Below are positions 48,901 to 56,387 of a stretch of DNA of 64,000 bases, in pieces; position 1 is the stretch's first letter; each line of letters begins with the position of its first letter. Under the pieces are notes generated by a model that worked only from the letters and a program-made list of their open reading frames with translations, made no database searches and was not told the origin of the DNA. The DNA is taken from contig OX421966.1 of assembly GCA_949128115.1 (NCBI GenBank), forward strand, positions 48,729,416 through 48,793,415, read 5' to 3'. This DNA comes from Anaspis maculata. Taxonomy: Eukaryota; Arthropoda; Insecta; Coleoptera; Scraptiidae. Both the position numbers and the translations under genes were made by a program.

Positions 48901-49046
48901 GTGATTTATATTTGTTAAATTACCTGTCCGCCGGGCACGAAGTTGTTGCCGATGGGTGGGTTGGTGCGCCGCTGGCCGATGCCCCCGATGGTGTTAGCGG
49001 GAACGCCTGGATACCAACGAGGAGAAGGATCAATACTACGCTTCAT
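33675..49046 (-). CDS. Two-dsRBD RNA-binding protein, six coding exons, 397 aa
   Basis: The join of 48924-49046, 47951-48088, 36265-36451, 35475-35666, 34615-34853 and 33675-33989 (minus strand) has GT-AG introns and compatible phases (0, 0, 1, 1, 0), giving 397 codons plus stop. Residues 42-140 are low-complexity and rich in Gln and Pro. A basic stretch RKEKQRRRNLRLGK (154-167) precedes dsRBD1 (about 170-234; PKNAVMILNEL, then GRSKMEAKNQAAESALK, the helix-2 motif that contacts dsRNA). An acidic linker and LPWQHVASFALFKLLSSW follow, then dsRBD2 (about 322-388; NPLMLMNQ, FTFKCTVNGEVFTGSG, KKNAKKFAAYAVCNKIL). No deaminase or nuclease domain is present. The architecture resembles insect proteins with paired ADAR-like dsRBDs such as Disco-interacting protein 1, but I do not claim orthology. 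Intron 2 is 11.5 kb and full of inverted repeats. Confidence 0.88.
34090..34275. repeat. Intronic dispersed repeat, copy 1
   Basis: GAGCCGACTCTCTGAAGCT, CAAAACGACCAA, TCTTCCACAGGTGTAACGCT and GCTGACTCCATGTGGAT occur in order, matching 34945-35130. It lies in intron 5 of the dsRBD gene. Confidence 0.65.
34615..34853 (-). CDS. dsRBD gene, exon 5 (end of dsRBD1, acidic linker)
   Basis: The acceptor CTGTTGACAG and the donor AAAGGG|GTTAGT bound the exon. It completes the split Gly214 codon and encodes RSKMEAKNQAAESALKSIV, the C-terminal helix of dsRBD1, then a Glu/Asp/Ser-rich linker. Confidence 0.88.
34945..35130. repeat. Intronic dispersed repeat, copy 2
   Basis: Same order of blocks as 34090-34275: TGAGCCGACTCTCTGAAGCT, CAGAACGACCAATC, TCTTCCACAGGTGTAACGCT and TGGCTGACTCCATGTGGATG. 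It lies in intron 4 of the same gene, directly beside a MITE. Confidence 0.65.
35147..35278. mobile_element. TA-flanked MITE, family 1, copy 2
   Basis: The ends GGTTTGTTTCATCAGAAATT and CTTGATGGAACAAACC are flanked by TA at 35145-35146 and 35279-35280. This is the cleanest copy of the family; it sits in intron 4 of the dsRBD gene. Confidence 0.8.
35475..35666 (-). CDS. dsRBD gene, exon 4 (basic region, first part of dsRBD1)
   Basis: The acceptor TTTTCGTGCGTGCAG and the donor CAAG|GTAATT bound the exon. Residues 150-213 include KQRRRNLRLGK and PKNAVMILNELV. The last base contributes to Gly214, so the dsRBD1 coding region is split by an intron just before GRSKM. Confidence 0.88.
36265..36451 (-). 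CDS. dsRBD gene, exon 3 (Gln/Pro-rich)
   Basis: The acceptor CTGGTTGTAG and the donor AATTCTG|GTAGTG bound the exon. It encodes GPGPQQAGGVQRTVVTKPP, Gln/Pro repeats, and MEGVEGEKKKPFWANKNS. The donor is weak (GTAGTG), but the phase-1 join to exon 4 reads NSVKIS without a break. Confidence 0.8.
36455..36929. other. Start of intron 2 with a partial intronic repeat
   Basis: This is the acceptor-proximal end of the 11.5-kb intron. A fragment at about 36778-36850 (GATCTTCCACAGG, then CTCCTTGTGGAAT) is related to the repeats at 34090 and 34945. Nothing else is recognisable. Confidence 0.4.
36930..37139. mobile_element. MITE family 2, copy 2
   Basis: The ends CATCCCGTTCAC and GTGAACGGGAT are inverted. 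The arms contain AATCAAAAATAGAGTGAAAA, GGCTACGCCTACGGCTGATG and CATCAGCCGTATCC. Related to 17992-18201. Confidence 0.7.
37380..37640. repeat. Single-ended fragment of an ACAGGTGTCC-type element
   Basis: It begins TATACAGGTGTCCCGAAATT. No matching right terminus is visible before the next MITE fragment at 37650, so it appears truncated. Confidence 0.4.
37650..37785. mobile_element. MITE family 2, copy 3, truncated
   Basis: TACGGCCGATAGCCGCTGAT then TTTCGCTCCAAAACTTTGCA and CATTCTACTGAAAAT matches the right two-thirds of copy 2. The left end is missing. Confidence 0.6.
37815..37965. repeat. Dispersed repeat shared with 38340-38470 and 60430-60580
   Basis: GTAGGGTAGAGTGGGGGCGA, GAAGATAAAAACTTGG, GTCGACCTGTTTTCGCT and AATCGGGA occur in the same order as in the arm of the foldback at 59436-60617. 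Probably a decayed half of such an element. Confidence 0.5.
38074..38310. mobile_element. MITE with GGCTGGGTTGCACCAA ends
   Basis: GGCTGGGTTGCACCAACGTT and TTTTTTTGGTGCAACCCAGG form the inverted ends, bordered by TTA (38071-38073) and TAA (38311-38313), which contain TA. A terminal GGGTTGCACCAA is, from memory, common among insect MITEs. Confidence 0.65.
38340..38470. repeat. Second partial copy of the 37815 repeat
   Basis: AAGGTAGGGTGGGAGCGAAA, GAAGATAAAAATTTTACAAT and ATCAGCCTGTTTTAGGC parallel 37815-37965. The two copies flank the MITE at 38074. Confidence 0.5.
38679..39235. repeat. CAGGATGTCC terminus followed by a ~490-bp foldback
   Basis: ACAGGATGTCCAGAAAATGG then AGCTCTGCAGTACTTG matches the left end of the element at 5706. 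Immediately after it, arms at about 38755-38960 and 39000-39215 (GGTTCAATTT, AATACTAGAG, CAATCATTGTACAGGG, AAAAATCCGGGGTACAGACT and their inverses) form a hairpin centred near 38980. The expected right CAGGATGTCC end is not seen. Confidence 0.5.
39236..39941. other. No gene or clear element
   Basis: AT-rich intronic DNA. The 152-codon ORF at 39390-39848 lacks any recognisable domain, is Phe/Asn-rich as expected from AT-rich non-coding sequence, and is overlapped by an ORF on the other strand. Confidence 0.4.
39944..40859. mobile_element. TA-flanked inverted-repeat element, 916 bp
   Basis: The ends CAGGGTGTCCGTTTTTCGAG and CTCGAAAAACGGACACCCTG match perfectly as inverted repeats, continue into GCTAAGCATGGGTATCTCGC, and are flanked by TA (39942-39943 and 40860-40861). 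The arms extend inwards (TGACATTCAACTTTTTTTCT-type sequence, GGGCGTCATAATGGATTTT against AAAATCCAATATGGCGCCC). No gene. Confidence 0.8.
40873..42443. mobile_element. TA-flanked inverted-repeat element carrying a pseudogene
   Basis: The ends GGGTGGAGCGCTA and TATCGCTCCACCC are flanked by TA (40871-40872 and 42444-42445). Subterminal sequence CTTCTGCCCTCTAC near 40997 pairs with GTAGAGGGCAGAAGGC near 42322, and a related block GCAGAGGGCAGAAGGTG lies at 42174. Between the arms lies the broken gene described at 41158-42051. It sits 11 bp from the element at 39944-40859. Confidence 0.7.
41158..42051 (+). pseudogene. Frameshifted copy of a multicopy uncharacterised protein family
   Basis: Coding blocks in the plus frames follow one another with shifts: MDVSKRLYTRR...CPLFGAPFDF...LPTYEDVLN (41173-41390), LKDLTQSIQMVYAYQ in the next frame, then DPVIQRIAFFIHPENLLICM and MLADDRKHVQELALRRILKA (to 41772), EEITSLMKTIGNGI in another frame, and FPCHIQAVERCVKLVTE...EARDGFIRVTLESR (to about 41970). 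From memory, the combination HPEN-LL, RELALRRIxKAR and FPCHTQAVERCVKLVTEAS marks an uncharacterised family that is highly multiplied in some insects, crustaceans and cnidarians. At least three frame changes (one at the A run near 41506) make this copy non-functional. It lies inside a TA-flanked element. Confidence 0.65.
42457..44556. mobile_element. 2.1-kb foldback element with TA borders
   Basis: The ends GTGGACGTGGTA and TACCACGTCCAC are flanked by TA (42455-42456 and 44557-44558). The arms share in inverse order AAGTTGCAAATGATGATAAA, AACGATTTGACCCGCAGTGC, CAAAATGGCGG, TGTCCAGCTT, TAAAATCGGTTGAAAAATG and GATACTTCCGGAAG-type sequence. The loop contains the TTAA element at 43397-43771. No ORF of note. 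Confidence 0.8.
43397..43771. mobile_element. piggyBac-type non-autonomous element, 375 bp
   Basis: Perfect 15-bp TIRs CACGTTCACTGCCAC and GTGGCAGTGAACGTG are flanked by TTAA at 43393-43396 and 43772-43775. The 20-bp palindrome GCTGGTCCCATGGGACCAGC occurs twice near the left end (from about 43413 and 43455). TTAA specificity and this layout fit the piggyBac superfamily. No transposase is encoded. Confidence 0.8.
44559..44672. other. Gap between two foldbacks with a splice-acceptor-like run
   Basis: TTTTTTTTCCACAG at about 44586-44599 is a strong acceptor-like sequence, followed by an open frame reading REVQTLSGATVPRKAAMVRE. The frame runs into the next element and I cannot identify it. Confidence 0.3.
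44673..47386. mobile_element. 2.7-kb foldback element with TA borders
   Basis: The ends GGCCAGGGGGTATG and CGCCTGGCC are short inverted repeats flanked by TA (44671-44672 and 47387-47388). The arms pair over most of their length around a centre near 46230: GACCAAAGCTTTTATGGTGT, CCGCCCAAAAACAAGTTGTG, CACCCCCATGGGGGCCAGCC, CGGAACAACTGGAAATTTTG. The arm segments at 44756-45022 (minus) and 46981-47178 (plus) read through a similar peptide (SDPHKxIFFFNSxTGTEMMT), which may be captured coding sequence. I cannot name it. Confidence 0.7.
47454..47567. mobile_element. Small MITE with CTGCCACAGCATCGGA arm
   Basis: CTGCCACAGCATCGGATGGT pairs with GACTGTCTGATGTTGTGGTAG-type sequence. The loop holds AGCCCCCAACAGGGGCGAAA and CACGTGTTCGTGCAG. 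Confidence 0.5.
47568..47950. other. Donor-proximal end of intron 2; nothing recognisable
   Basis: AT-rich intronic sequence up to the donor CAACAG|GTTTGT on the minus strand. Confidence 0.4.
47951..48088 (-). CDS. dsRBD gene, exon 2 (poly-Gln)
   Basis: The acceptor CTGCTCTCGTAG and the donor CAACAG|GTTTGT bound 46 codons in phase 0. It encodes LAQNKGPVVQQS, a run of nine Gln encoded by CAA and CAG triplets, then RGPAQGAFNQPQNG and VQNPQQ. The pure triplet run is likely to vary in length between individuals. Confidence 0.85.
48345..48490. repeat. Hairpin element in intron 1
   Basis: The ends GACTGGCG and CGCCAGTC are inverted. Inside, CCTGGACCGTGAAAGTTTC pairs with GCCTTTACGGTCCAG. It may be a small MITE or the foldback of a structured RNA. 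Confidence 0.4.
48924..49046 (-). CDS. dsRBD gene, exon 1 with start codon
   Basis: ATG at 49044-49046 begins 41 codons (MKRSIDPSPRWYPGVPANTI ... NNFVPGGQ) up to the donor GGACAG|GTAATT. It is the first in-frame ATG. The open frame continues upstream only to a GTG at 49109. A short upstream ORF overlaps it. Codons here are more GC-rich than the flanks. Confidence 0.82.
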
Positions 49047-49104
49047 CTTGACAAACGGATTCACAATAATTACCTTCCTGACTGCGTCTAGTGTTGTATG
49101 CCAT
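49036..49104 (-). other. Upstream ORF overlapping the dsRBD start codon
   Basis: ATG at 49102-49104 in good context (GTGAAATGG) opens 22 codons beginning MAYNTRRSQEGNY and ending at a TAG (49036-49038) that lies past the main ATG in another frame. If the leader includes it, it should lower initiation at 49046. Within it, GGAAG|GTAATT is a donor-like site, so an alternative first exon is possible. Confidence 0.4.
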
Positions 49105-49109
49105 TTCAC

Positions 49110-49340
49110 TTGTTTTTTAGCTGAGCTTGGTGCTGATTGGTGGATGATCGATTTGCCGCTATTTTCTTGTAAATTATCGAGAAACTAGCAGGACTGCGAA
49201 GCTAAAATCTGCTCGTGAAGATTGGAGCGCTACGACAATGGCGACGGCGTCGTTTGGAACAGGAAGTGATTCACCCAGAAATCTGTGGAGTAACCTGGAG
49301 ACGGCGCAATGCGGCAATATATTTCGTGACTGCGCTATGA
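49110..49340 (-). promoter_or_regulatory. Probable promoter and 5' leader region of the dsRBD gene
   Basis: CG-richer sequence (ATGGCGACGGCGTCGTTTGG around 49234 and GAAAGCGCGCC near 49340) lies just upstream of the first coding exon. No TATA box is evident. The 6.5-kb foldback begins about 70 bp further out, at 49407. Confidence 0.35.
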
Positions 49341-49592
49341 AAGCGCGCCAAATTTGAAAGGGACTGCGGACTTTGACTATTTTTAGTAATCCAGTTTTAC
49401 CATGTAGTACGTATGAATCTTGGTGTTATTATAGTTGGGAGTTACCATGTCTGTAAAAGTTTGGCCACCCTTTCAAATTTGTTCTTTGAGACCCTTAGAG
49501 ACATTTAAGAAGGGTGGCCAAAGTGAGTCTCTGGGAACTTTCCTGCAGGACACCGGAAACAAGATGGCGGCTCAAAAATATCGGAAACAATG

Positions 49593-50588
49593 GACCTATT
49601 TCTTTTTCACGCCCCTTTTGCCTCCTATCGCCGCTCATTGGCTAGATTTGCCTCACAATCTCCCGTAGCAACTCTGTCAGTGCCACTGACTTTCTCCTTG
49701 TCATTACCCCCGACAACGATATGTTACAATTTGTCATCAGTTGTCAGTAGAACAGAACCAAAAGTCTTGCCACGCTGCAACCTGCAACCTACAGACTCGA
49801 CAACGCTTTACTTCTTTACAAAAGTGTAGTGTGAGCATCAAATGAAGGGGAACCAGCGTGATAAGGGGATGAAGTATAGTGTGAAAGGATATTTTGAAGA
49901 CGTACTTGTGAATAACCTGGAGGTAAAAGCGGAGTGCTACAGGAGCCAGAAAAAGAAACAAGCTTCTCAAGAAAATGTCCGGAACAGCATTTGTTTTCAG
50001 CGTCATCTTTGTACCTATCACTAGATGAATAGAAATCTTCCACTCTGAAGTGCCGTGAGCACACCAAAACTGAAGCAAAATATTGAGGTTTTGTTGTGAA
50101 GTTGTAGTGGGTAATCGCCAAATAGGAAGGGGAGATAGCATTCCCAGCACTTTGAACGGTAATTCGGGTGACCCCGCTTTTGGCTTTGTGCGTCAGTGGC
50201 TTTGTGCAACTTGTAAAACAGCTGAAATTGTTTCGTTCGCCTTCAAATTCTTCCTGGTGCCGGTGTCTTCCAGTGGCGGCCATCCATTTATTTCGCTTAT
50301 TTTCGTCGGCAGGAAAACCGTAGAACGAAACATTTGAGGGAAATATTCCCTTGGACTAGTGCGGACAACTTTTCACACAATATACGAGCATTTTTCGAAT
50401 TACTCGATCAGTGTAGCGACACGACACAGGTTGCAGTCATAAGTGACAGTGACAATTCTAATTCATTGTGACAGTATCGCCTTCCTCGAATTTCGCGCCT
50501 AATAATTGAAGGCCTTTAATTGGCCAGGGGTGTGGCTTAAAATTGTTCATCCTTGTCTGAACGTCTCTGTTCCCCATAAGAAATAGGT
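49593..50588. mobile_element. ~1-kb insertion in the left arm, with GACCTATTTCTT ends
   Basis: GACCTATTTCTT at the left and AAGAAATAGGTC at the right are inverted repeats. The right arm of the host foldback runs straight across this point (GGAAACAATTATAACTCGG in inverse), so the 1 kb is an insertion. It contains the minus-strand ORF described at 49816-50283. Confidence 0.6.
49816..50283 (-). pseudogene. Possible THAP-type zinc-finger remnant
   Basis: The 155-codon frame contains SCFTSCTKPLTHKAKSGVTR and, later, LVCSRHFRVEDFYSSSD. THAP domains end in a C-x2-H-F-x3-x-F block of this kind, and the CSRHFRVEDF segment fits it well. The first Cys pair, the invariant Trp and the spacing do not fit, and other frames also look partly coding, so the copy is probably frameshifted. 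P-element-type transposases carry THAP domains, which would suit its position inside a TIR element, but this is inference. Confidence 0.3.
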
Positions 50589-50589
50589 C

Positions 50590-51420
50590 TATTATAACTC
50601 GGCCTTTAGTTGACCTACGAATAAAATTTCAACGGTTATATTCATGTTGTCCCTTTTGTAGAAGAGCATAGATAATTAAAAAAAATAATGTAGGGTAACA
50701 GCACCAGTAAATGAGGGAACTTTTTCTCAATATTTTGTAACTTTTTTCTCGACTGCACTGACTGCGCCTAATGTAATGTACAATTGTTTGTCTAGGGCCT
50801 TTGGAGGTAATTTAGACAGGTGGCTAAACTGAGCCACCAAGAAGTTTAACACAAGGCCCCGAAGACAAGATGGCCGACAAAAATATCGAAATTAATTATT
50901 ATAATTCGGCTTATATTTTATATTTGACCTACAAATGAAATGGAAACGATTACATCAGTATTTTACCTTTCGCTGATGAACTCAATGATTACTTACCTAA
51001 AACTCTTGATGTATGGTAACAGCACCAGTAGTAAATTATTAAATTCTAAAAAAGTCGAGTTTTTTGCAATGCACTGACTGCACCTAGTGTATCTCTGTCC
51101 TGCCTAGGGCCAAAGTGAGTCTCGAGGAAGTTCCTTGCAGAATCCCGAAAACAAGATGGCGGTCAAAACTATCGGATTATAGTTAAGTCGGCTTATATTC
51201 GACCTACGAATAAAATTATATAAAAACGATTATTCACTAAACGATATATCATTCATCGCAATTAGTCTGATTATTTATTGTTTAATCTCTTGCTTATGGA
51301 TGAAGGTGATTCCAAAATCTGCATGTAGAGTAACAGCACCAGTGAATGATCGCATTCCGCATTTTTTCTCAATACTTGGAGCGTTCTTCCTTCTTCCCTC
51401 GGCAATGACCGCATGCATGC
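50590..51420. repeat. ~315-bp tandem units in the left arm of the 6.5-kb foldback
   Basis: GGTAACAGCACCAG, CACTGACTGC and AACAAGATGGC-type blocks recur at about 315-bp steps. The inverse units lie at 55280-55830. Copy number differs between arms. Confidence 0.65.
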
Positions 51421-53200
51421 ATAAAAAAATCGGGATTGGAAATAACACTAACTAGACTATCGGCTTATACGCCATGTACACAGAATTATGAAATCTCACA
51501 AGTCAGATATTTCTTGTCATATAAGTTGAAACGACCCCAGCTATCGTCTTGTACCCCTGAATGGGTAGGCAACCCTTTATACTGGCATTTAATTCAACTT
51601 ATTTGAATTAAATCATTTTTCCCGCTTTTGGAACCGCTTGGCCGATGATCATCTAGTATCAGGACGACATCCCGTTGTGCCTCTCTTCTTGTTGTTCGAT
51701 TATAGAGTTCTCGAGATTGTTGAGACAGGTCTGACTACGAGTTTGAACGCAATAAGACACAGTTAAAGTTTTTAACATAACATCAATCTATTGACTTCTA
51801 TGTACAATTCAAAATGTTTAAATAATGGCTCGCTCCTATACCTAGTTCTACCTTCACATCGCAGGCTAAATTATCTAAAAGATCTAACCTATTACCGAAG
51901 AGATACCTTTCCCCTAATTATTCCAGACGTCCCAACACCCCAACCCTCCGACGAACACCTGGCTCTACACCTTGACCGACATTTAATTCTGACTGGTTTT
52001 CGCGGTTTAAAGTTCTTTTTGTGATTAAATCAGATCCAACATTCATGTTAGTGTTAGAGGTTATGTTAGGGTTAGGCCCGGCTTCTAGACACTGAAAAGA
52101 GAAGAGTGACTTCGACCACGAGTGCTATCCAAGATTTGTGGGCCGGTGTGTGTATGGTAGCCCACCTAATTGTGGCATTCTTTTCAAAGGCTGTTGCTTC
52201 TTTTTGGGCCATGGTCTCTTTTGCCCGTTTGGAAAGGATTGGATATGGCTACCTTTGTGGGGGCCTATTCCCTTTTTTCACCGTGAGTCGCCCCCAACGC
52301 TTAGAAAGATTCCCGCGGTCGCGCGTGTCTATAACCGGAAATGTTGAACCAAATTTCGCCCTTCCAAAAACTTTCAAACCGATGGTGAGCGCGAAACAAT
52401 TACTCTAGTCAAGATACAAATTTAATTTGGAGAACGTTTTGAGCACGCCCCGTATACGCGCTAGTTCGTTGTTGTTAAGCAATTTGTGAGAGAAGGCCGC
52501 AGCCAGGAAAAACAAAACGCAGAGAATTGACTATACAGGGTGTTCGTCGAAAAGCCGATGCGGAGAGGCGTCGAAATAATCTTTACCCTAACACGAAGTA
52601 ATCGCCGTCTACACTATTCCTGATCGAGCCCTAATAACAATTCATTTTTACAAAGTCCCTATTTGAACGATGGCGTCGTTGGGTACCGTATTAAATTCAT
52701 CAGTTTCGAATAAGAACGTCTTCATTCCCGTAACAAGCTCTATATGGAAATATCCGGAACTGTCGTGTCGCTAAAACAAAATCATTAGTTTCAAGGAGGG
52801 GGGGGGGGTGTCCATCAATCCGATCAACAATTACGACTCTACGGCAGGGTCCGAACCCCGATCTCAACGCGATTCTATTTTATTTCAATTACTTGATTTT
52901 TCCCGTAATTCTCAAAATTTACATTTTCCGAATAACTAGGAGCTTCAGAAACGCAGAGGAAGCTCACCCGCGAGTTTCCAGATCTAACCCACTAGGTCCG
53001 GTGCTCTGAGTACCGCAGTCACAAAGCCAAGTCCAGAGGGCCCAAGAGCGCGAATACCTTTCTATGAAGGTATCCATCAAAGGACGAGGCTTGCCAGTGG
53101 CTGTACCTGACGGCAGACAGTAGCGCAGATACCAGCACGTGCAGGCAGATTCAGAACGCACGCGTGAGCCCCATCATACATTTTTCCGACAAAGCCTAAC
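51421..53200. other. Left half of the 6.5-kb foldback centre; no gene seen
   Basis: The ORFs (for example 52106-52408) show no domain and overlap in several frames. A terminus-like TATACAGGGTGTTCGTCGAA lies at 52533. A G run lies at about 52799-52808. Confidence 0.35.
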
Positions 53201-53259
53201 CGTAAGCAACTATCCCAACTCACCAAGACTAACCTCCCGCTCGTCGAGGTCATCACTCC

Positions 53260-53870
53260 GCCACACGAGATACCGAAACGAGAGACCTCATTTCTATCGG
53301 GCCTGGATCATTTAGGGGTTTTAACTCGACATCCTCGAGGTGGGCTAGAACTCACCGTGGAGGGAACGCGACTCAGCATCCTGGAGGGGGTTCGAAACAC
53401 TTCGTCAACGGGTCCCAACTCTACGACTTGGAGAAGGGTCGAAACTCAACACCGGAAGGGCCTTGGCACATCGACCTGGAGAAGGGCTGGAACTCGTCGT
53501 CGGAGGGCTCTGACTCGACACCCGGAGGCGGATCAAGACTCAACGTCCAAGGGCTCTGACTCGACATCCTAGAGACGGGTTGCAACTCAACGGGGGAAGC
53601 AACTCATCAGTCTCTCGGAGGGTCAAAACTCAACCTGGAGGGTTCTCGACTCAGCGTGCCCCCAAGGGGACCAAAACACGACTCCGAAGGGTTCCAACTC
53701 GGCTTCTCCAGGGGGCCTTTGAGACACATCGGGGGGAATCGACTCGTCATTTTCCAAGTGGGCTGGGACTCATCATTGGGGCTTCGACGCTTCGGCCTCT
53801 AGGAGGGTCGCGACGCAACATAAACGGGTTCTAACTCAGCTTCCTCGAAGGGGACTAAAACTCTTCGCTA
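53260..53870. repeat. Degenerate GC-rich repeat block in the foldback centre
   Basis: Variants of GACTCGACATCCTGGAGG, GGGTCGAAACTCAAC and AGGGCTCTGACTCGACA recur roughly every 30-40 bp. Its position at the centre of a giant foldback parallels the minisatellite at 12284-15282, although the sequence is different. The open frames across it are repeat by-products. Confidence 0.6.
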
Positions 53871-54625
53871 ACAGGCCCGCAGAAGCACTCGGCAGCGGAC
53901 GTGACAAGTCGGGAGCGGACGGCAGCCCAGGAGGATTGGTCCAGGTACCACGGTCAATCTCCGGCGATATCCTCCATTCCCAGCAATTCGGAATATTTTA
54001 GTGCATCCAAAACGACCGCGAACGGCGTATAGACAGCTCAGGTAATCCGAGAAGCCGCTGGAGAATGCGACTGGCGGTGCTAACACGTGTGAATCGGATG
54101 GTGGCGGGCAGCGGGCAGCGGGCGGTGGCACGACGCGTCAACACAGTGGGAGTGCGGCAGCAACTAGCTGAGTCAATGTGCGGGTGCTTTACTTCATATG
54201 CACCAATTCACCATTTCGTCGGACATCAGGCAGGAACGGTTGTTGAATGTCGATGATGGGCCAGTAAATTATGTTATAGAGCTTCGCGGGATTTACACGA
54301 ATGAATTAAATAGCTAGCGACATCTTTTAATGATGCCTTGACTCTGAATATTCACATTCTCATACCTCGATTTCACGGCTTTGGATTATTTTCCTCCGGA
54401 ATATTTTCGGCCCGCCAAATGCGGGTGGCTTCAAAGTGAACAAGAATGAAATAGTTATTATAATCAGCTACAAAGTGAACAAAATCTTCAACTAAGGGAC
54501 GAATGATTGGAACTAAACTAAACGCTCGTTTTATAGCACAAGGGGATCAAGACATACATCTTTATCATTCTCATTTCCAAGACTAGTTGCATGCGTACCT
54601 CCATCCCTTCCTATCCTGTGCTAAC

Positions 54626-54877
54626 CTACGTATTCCCCTGAAGGTCAAATATCAAAATCCTACATCCCCAATTGCTTGTCTGGGAGCAGTGATCCAACCT
54701 GGGTCTACCTCTGTTCCTCTTTATCTCCCCACCCTCTTCCTCCGCCTGAAGTACATCTCGAACTAGTCCTTTGTGTCCCAGAAGGTATCCTACTATTCCA
54801 TTATCCATTTTCTTCACTGTTTTCCATATATTCCCTTTTTTCTTACTTTTTCCAGTACCTCCTAATGCATTTTCCAA
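54626..54877 (-). pseudogene. 3'-terminal fragment of a non-LTR retrotransposon reverse transcriptase
   Basis: The frame reads GIVGYLLGHKGLVRDVLQAE, then KRNRGRPRLDHCSQTSNWG. The pattern GHxLRHxxLxxxVxEG...KRxRGRPRxxxxxQ is typical of the C-terminus of several insect LINE reverse transcriptases, after the catalytic region. Nothing of the catalytic YxDD region is seen upstream, so only the tail survives. Confidence 0.55.
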
Positions 54878-55949
54878 TTATTCTTGTCCCTATCCCCCAT
54901 ATAATTTTCCCATCGCAAGTACCTAGTATCCCTTCCACCTGTCTGCCTTTTCTTCCTTTTCGCTCAAAATATCTTCTGCCTCGTTTCTGATGTCAGTGTT
55001 ACTTGTTACTTGGCTCGATATCCATAAAATAAGTCAGTTTCCCCTACTTCTCACTCATCTTCTACTTCTTTGCACATCTCCTCAATCCATTGTTTTTTTG
55101 GCTTTCCTGCACTTTCGAATTATTTCAGACATCGTGACAATATTTATTCCGAGTATTCATTACTGAAGAGATACAGCAATCCGTGGATACAATGGCTAAT
55201 AGCTGTATTCATTTTAGACTAGAAAGGATCCGAGTTACTCTGATTCAAATTGCTCAAAAAAAATTGCAAAAAACTCGACTTTTTTTTGAAATTTATCATT
55301 CACTACTGATGCTGTTAGCCTACATTGAGAGTTTCAAGTAATTATCATGTTCATCAACAAAAGGTAAAATATTGATGATCGTTTTCATTTCATTTGTAGG
55401 TCGAATATGAAATATAAGCCAAATTATAATAATTAATTTCGGTATTTTTGTCGCCCATCTTGTCTTCGGGGCCTTGTGTTAAACTTTTCGGTGGCTCACT
55501 TTGGCCACCTGTCTAAATGTCTAAATTGCCTTCAAAGGCCTTGAAAAACAATTGTACATTACATTAGGTGCAGTCAGTGCAGTCGAGAAAAAAAACGTTG
55601 CAAAATATTGGGAAAAAATGTAGTTTCCTCATGTTTACTGGTGCTGTTACCCTACAATATTTTTTTTAATCATCTATGCTGTCTAACAAAAGGTTGAACA
55701 TAAATATAACCTTTATTCCTTAAATAACCATAAATTTCATTCGTAGGTCAACTAAAAGCCGAGTTATAATTGTTTCCGATATTTTTGAGCCGCCATCTTG
55801 ATTTTGGTGTCCTGCAGAAAACTTTCCAGAGACTCACTTTGGCCACCCTTCTTAAATGTCTTTAAGGGTCTCAAAGAACAAATTTGAAAGGGTGGCCAAA
55901 CTTTTACAGGCATGGTAACTCCCAACTATAGATTCATACGTACTAATGG

Positions 55950-56387
55950 ATGAGTTTTACTTACCTCCCCCCTCATCGAGTTATTTGAAAAATGAGAGGT
56001 ATGCTATTCTCAAAAACTAATATGCGAAAATGTCGAGATCTGTCGAAAAACATTTCCATATTATGTCAGTCGGTCTGTGTGTTAGTCGGGTCTTTTTTTT
56101 ACTCCGATTTATTTTTAAACCAACTGACCGATTTCGACCAAAATTAATTTGGTATGCACGTGGGGTCCATGACAGAAATGTGAAAATAAGCTTTTGCAAC
56201 TTTAAAAAACATCACTTTTCTTCGGAAAATAGGTAAAAAACTCCCTCATCGTTTTTTTTTTCATGTTTCTGGATCGATATTGCAATAAGTACAGCTTTGT
56301 GAACATGCGTCTAATAGTAGTCCAGACCACAGATGACCGTCCAGACGTGAAAATAAGCTTTTGCCACTGACGAGGAATTATTGAGTA
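55950..56387. repeat. Dispersed repeat with GTCGGTCTGTGTGTTAG
   Basis: GTCAGTCGGTCTGTGTGTTA followed by CCAACTGACCGATTTCGACC and AATTTGGTATGCACGTGGGG is the same theme as 61090-61220 and, inverted, 62460-62560: a CTGT-rich run, then sequence ending in AATTTGGTATG. It is a diverged multicopy insect-type repeat. Confidence 0.5.

Larger units (their letters stand above)
49407..55943. mobile_element. 6.5-kb giant foldback element with TA borders
   Basis: The ends GTACGTATGAATCT and AGATTCATACGTAC sit within TA (49405-49406 and 55944-55945), followed by AGTTGGGAGTTACCATG and GGCCACCCTTTCAAATTTGT in both arms. The arms are built of tandem units of about 315 bp marked by GGTAACAGCACCAGT and AACAAGATGGC: the left arm has markers near 50690, 51011 and 51324, the right arm fewer. 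The left arm is interrupted by a separate insertion at 49593-50588. The 3.7-kb centre holds unrelated DNA, a GC-rich repeat block and a retrotransposon fragment. Confidence 0.7.
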
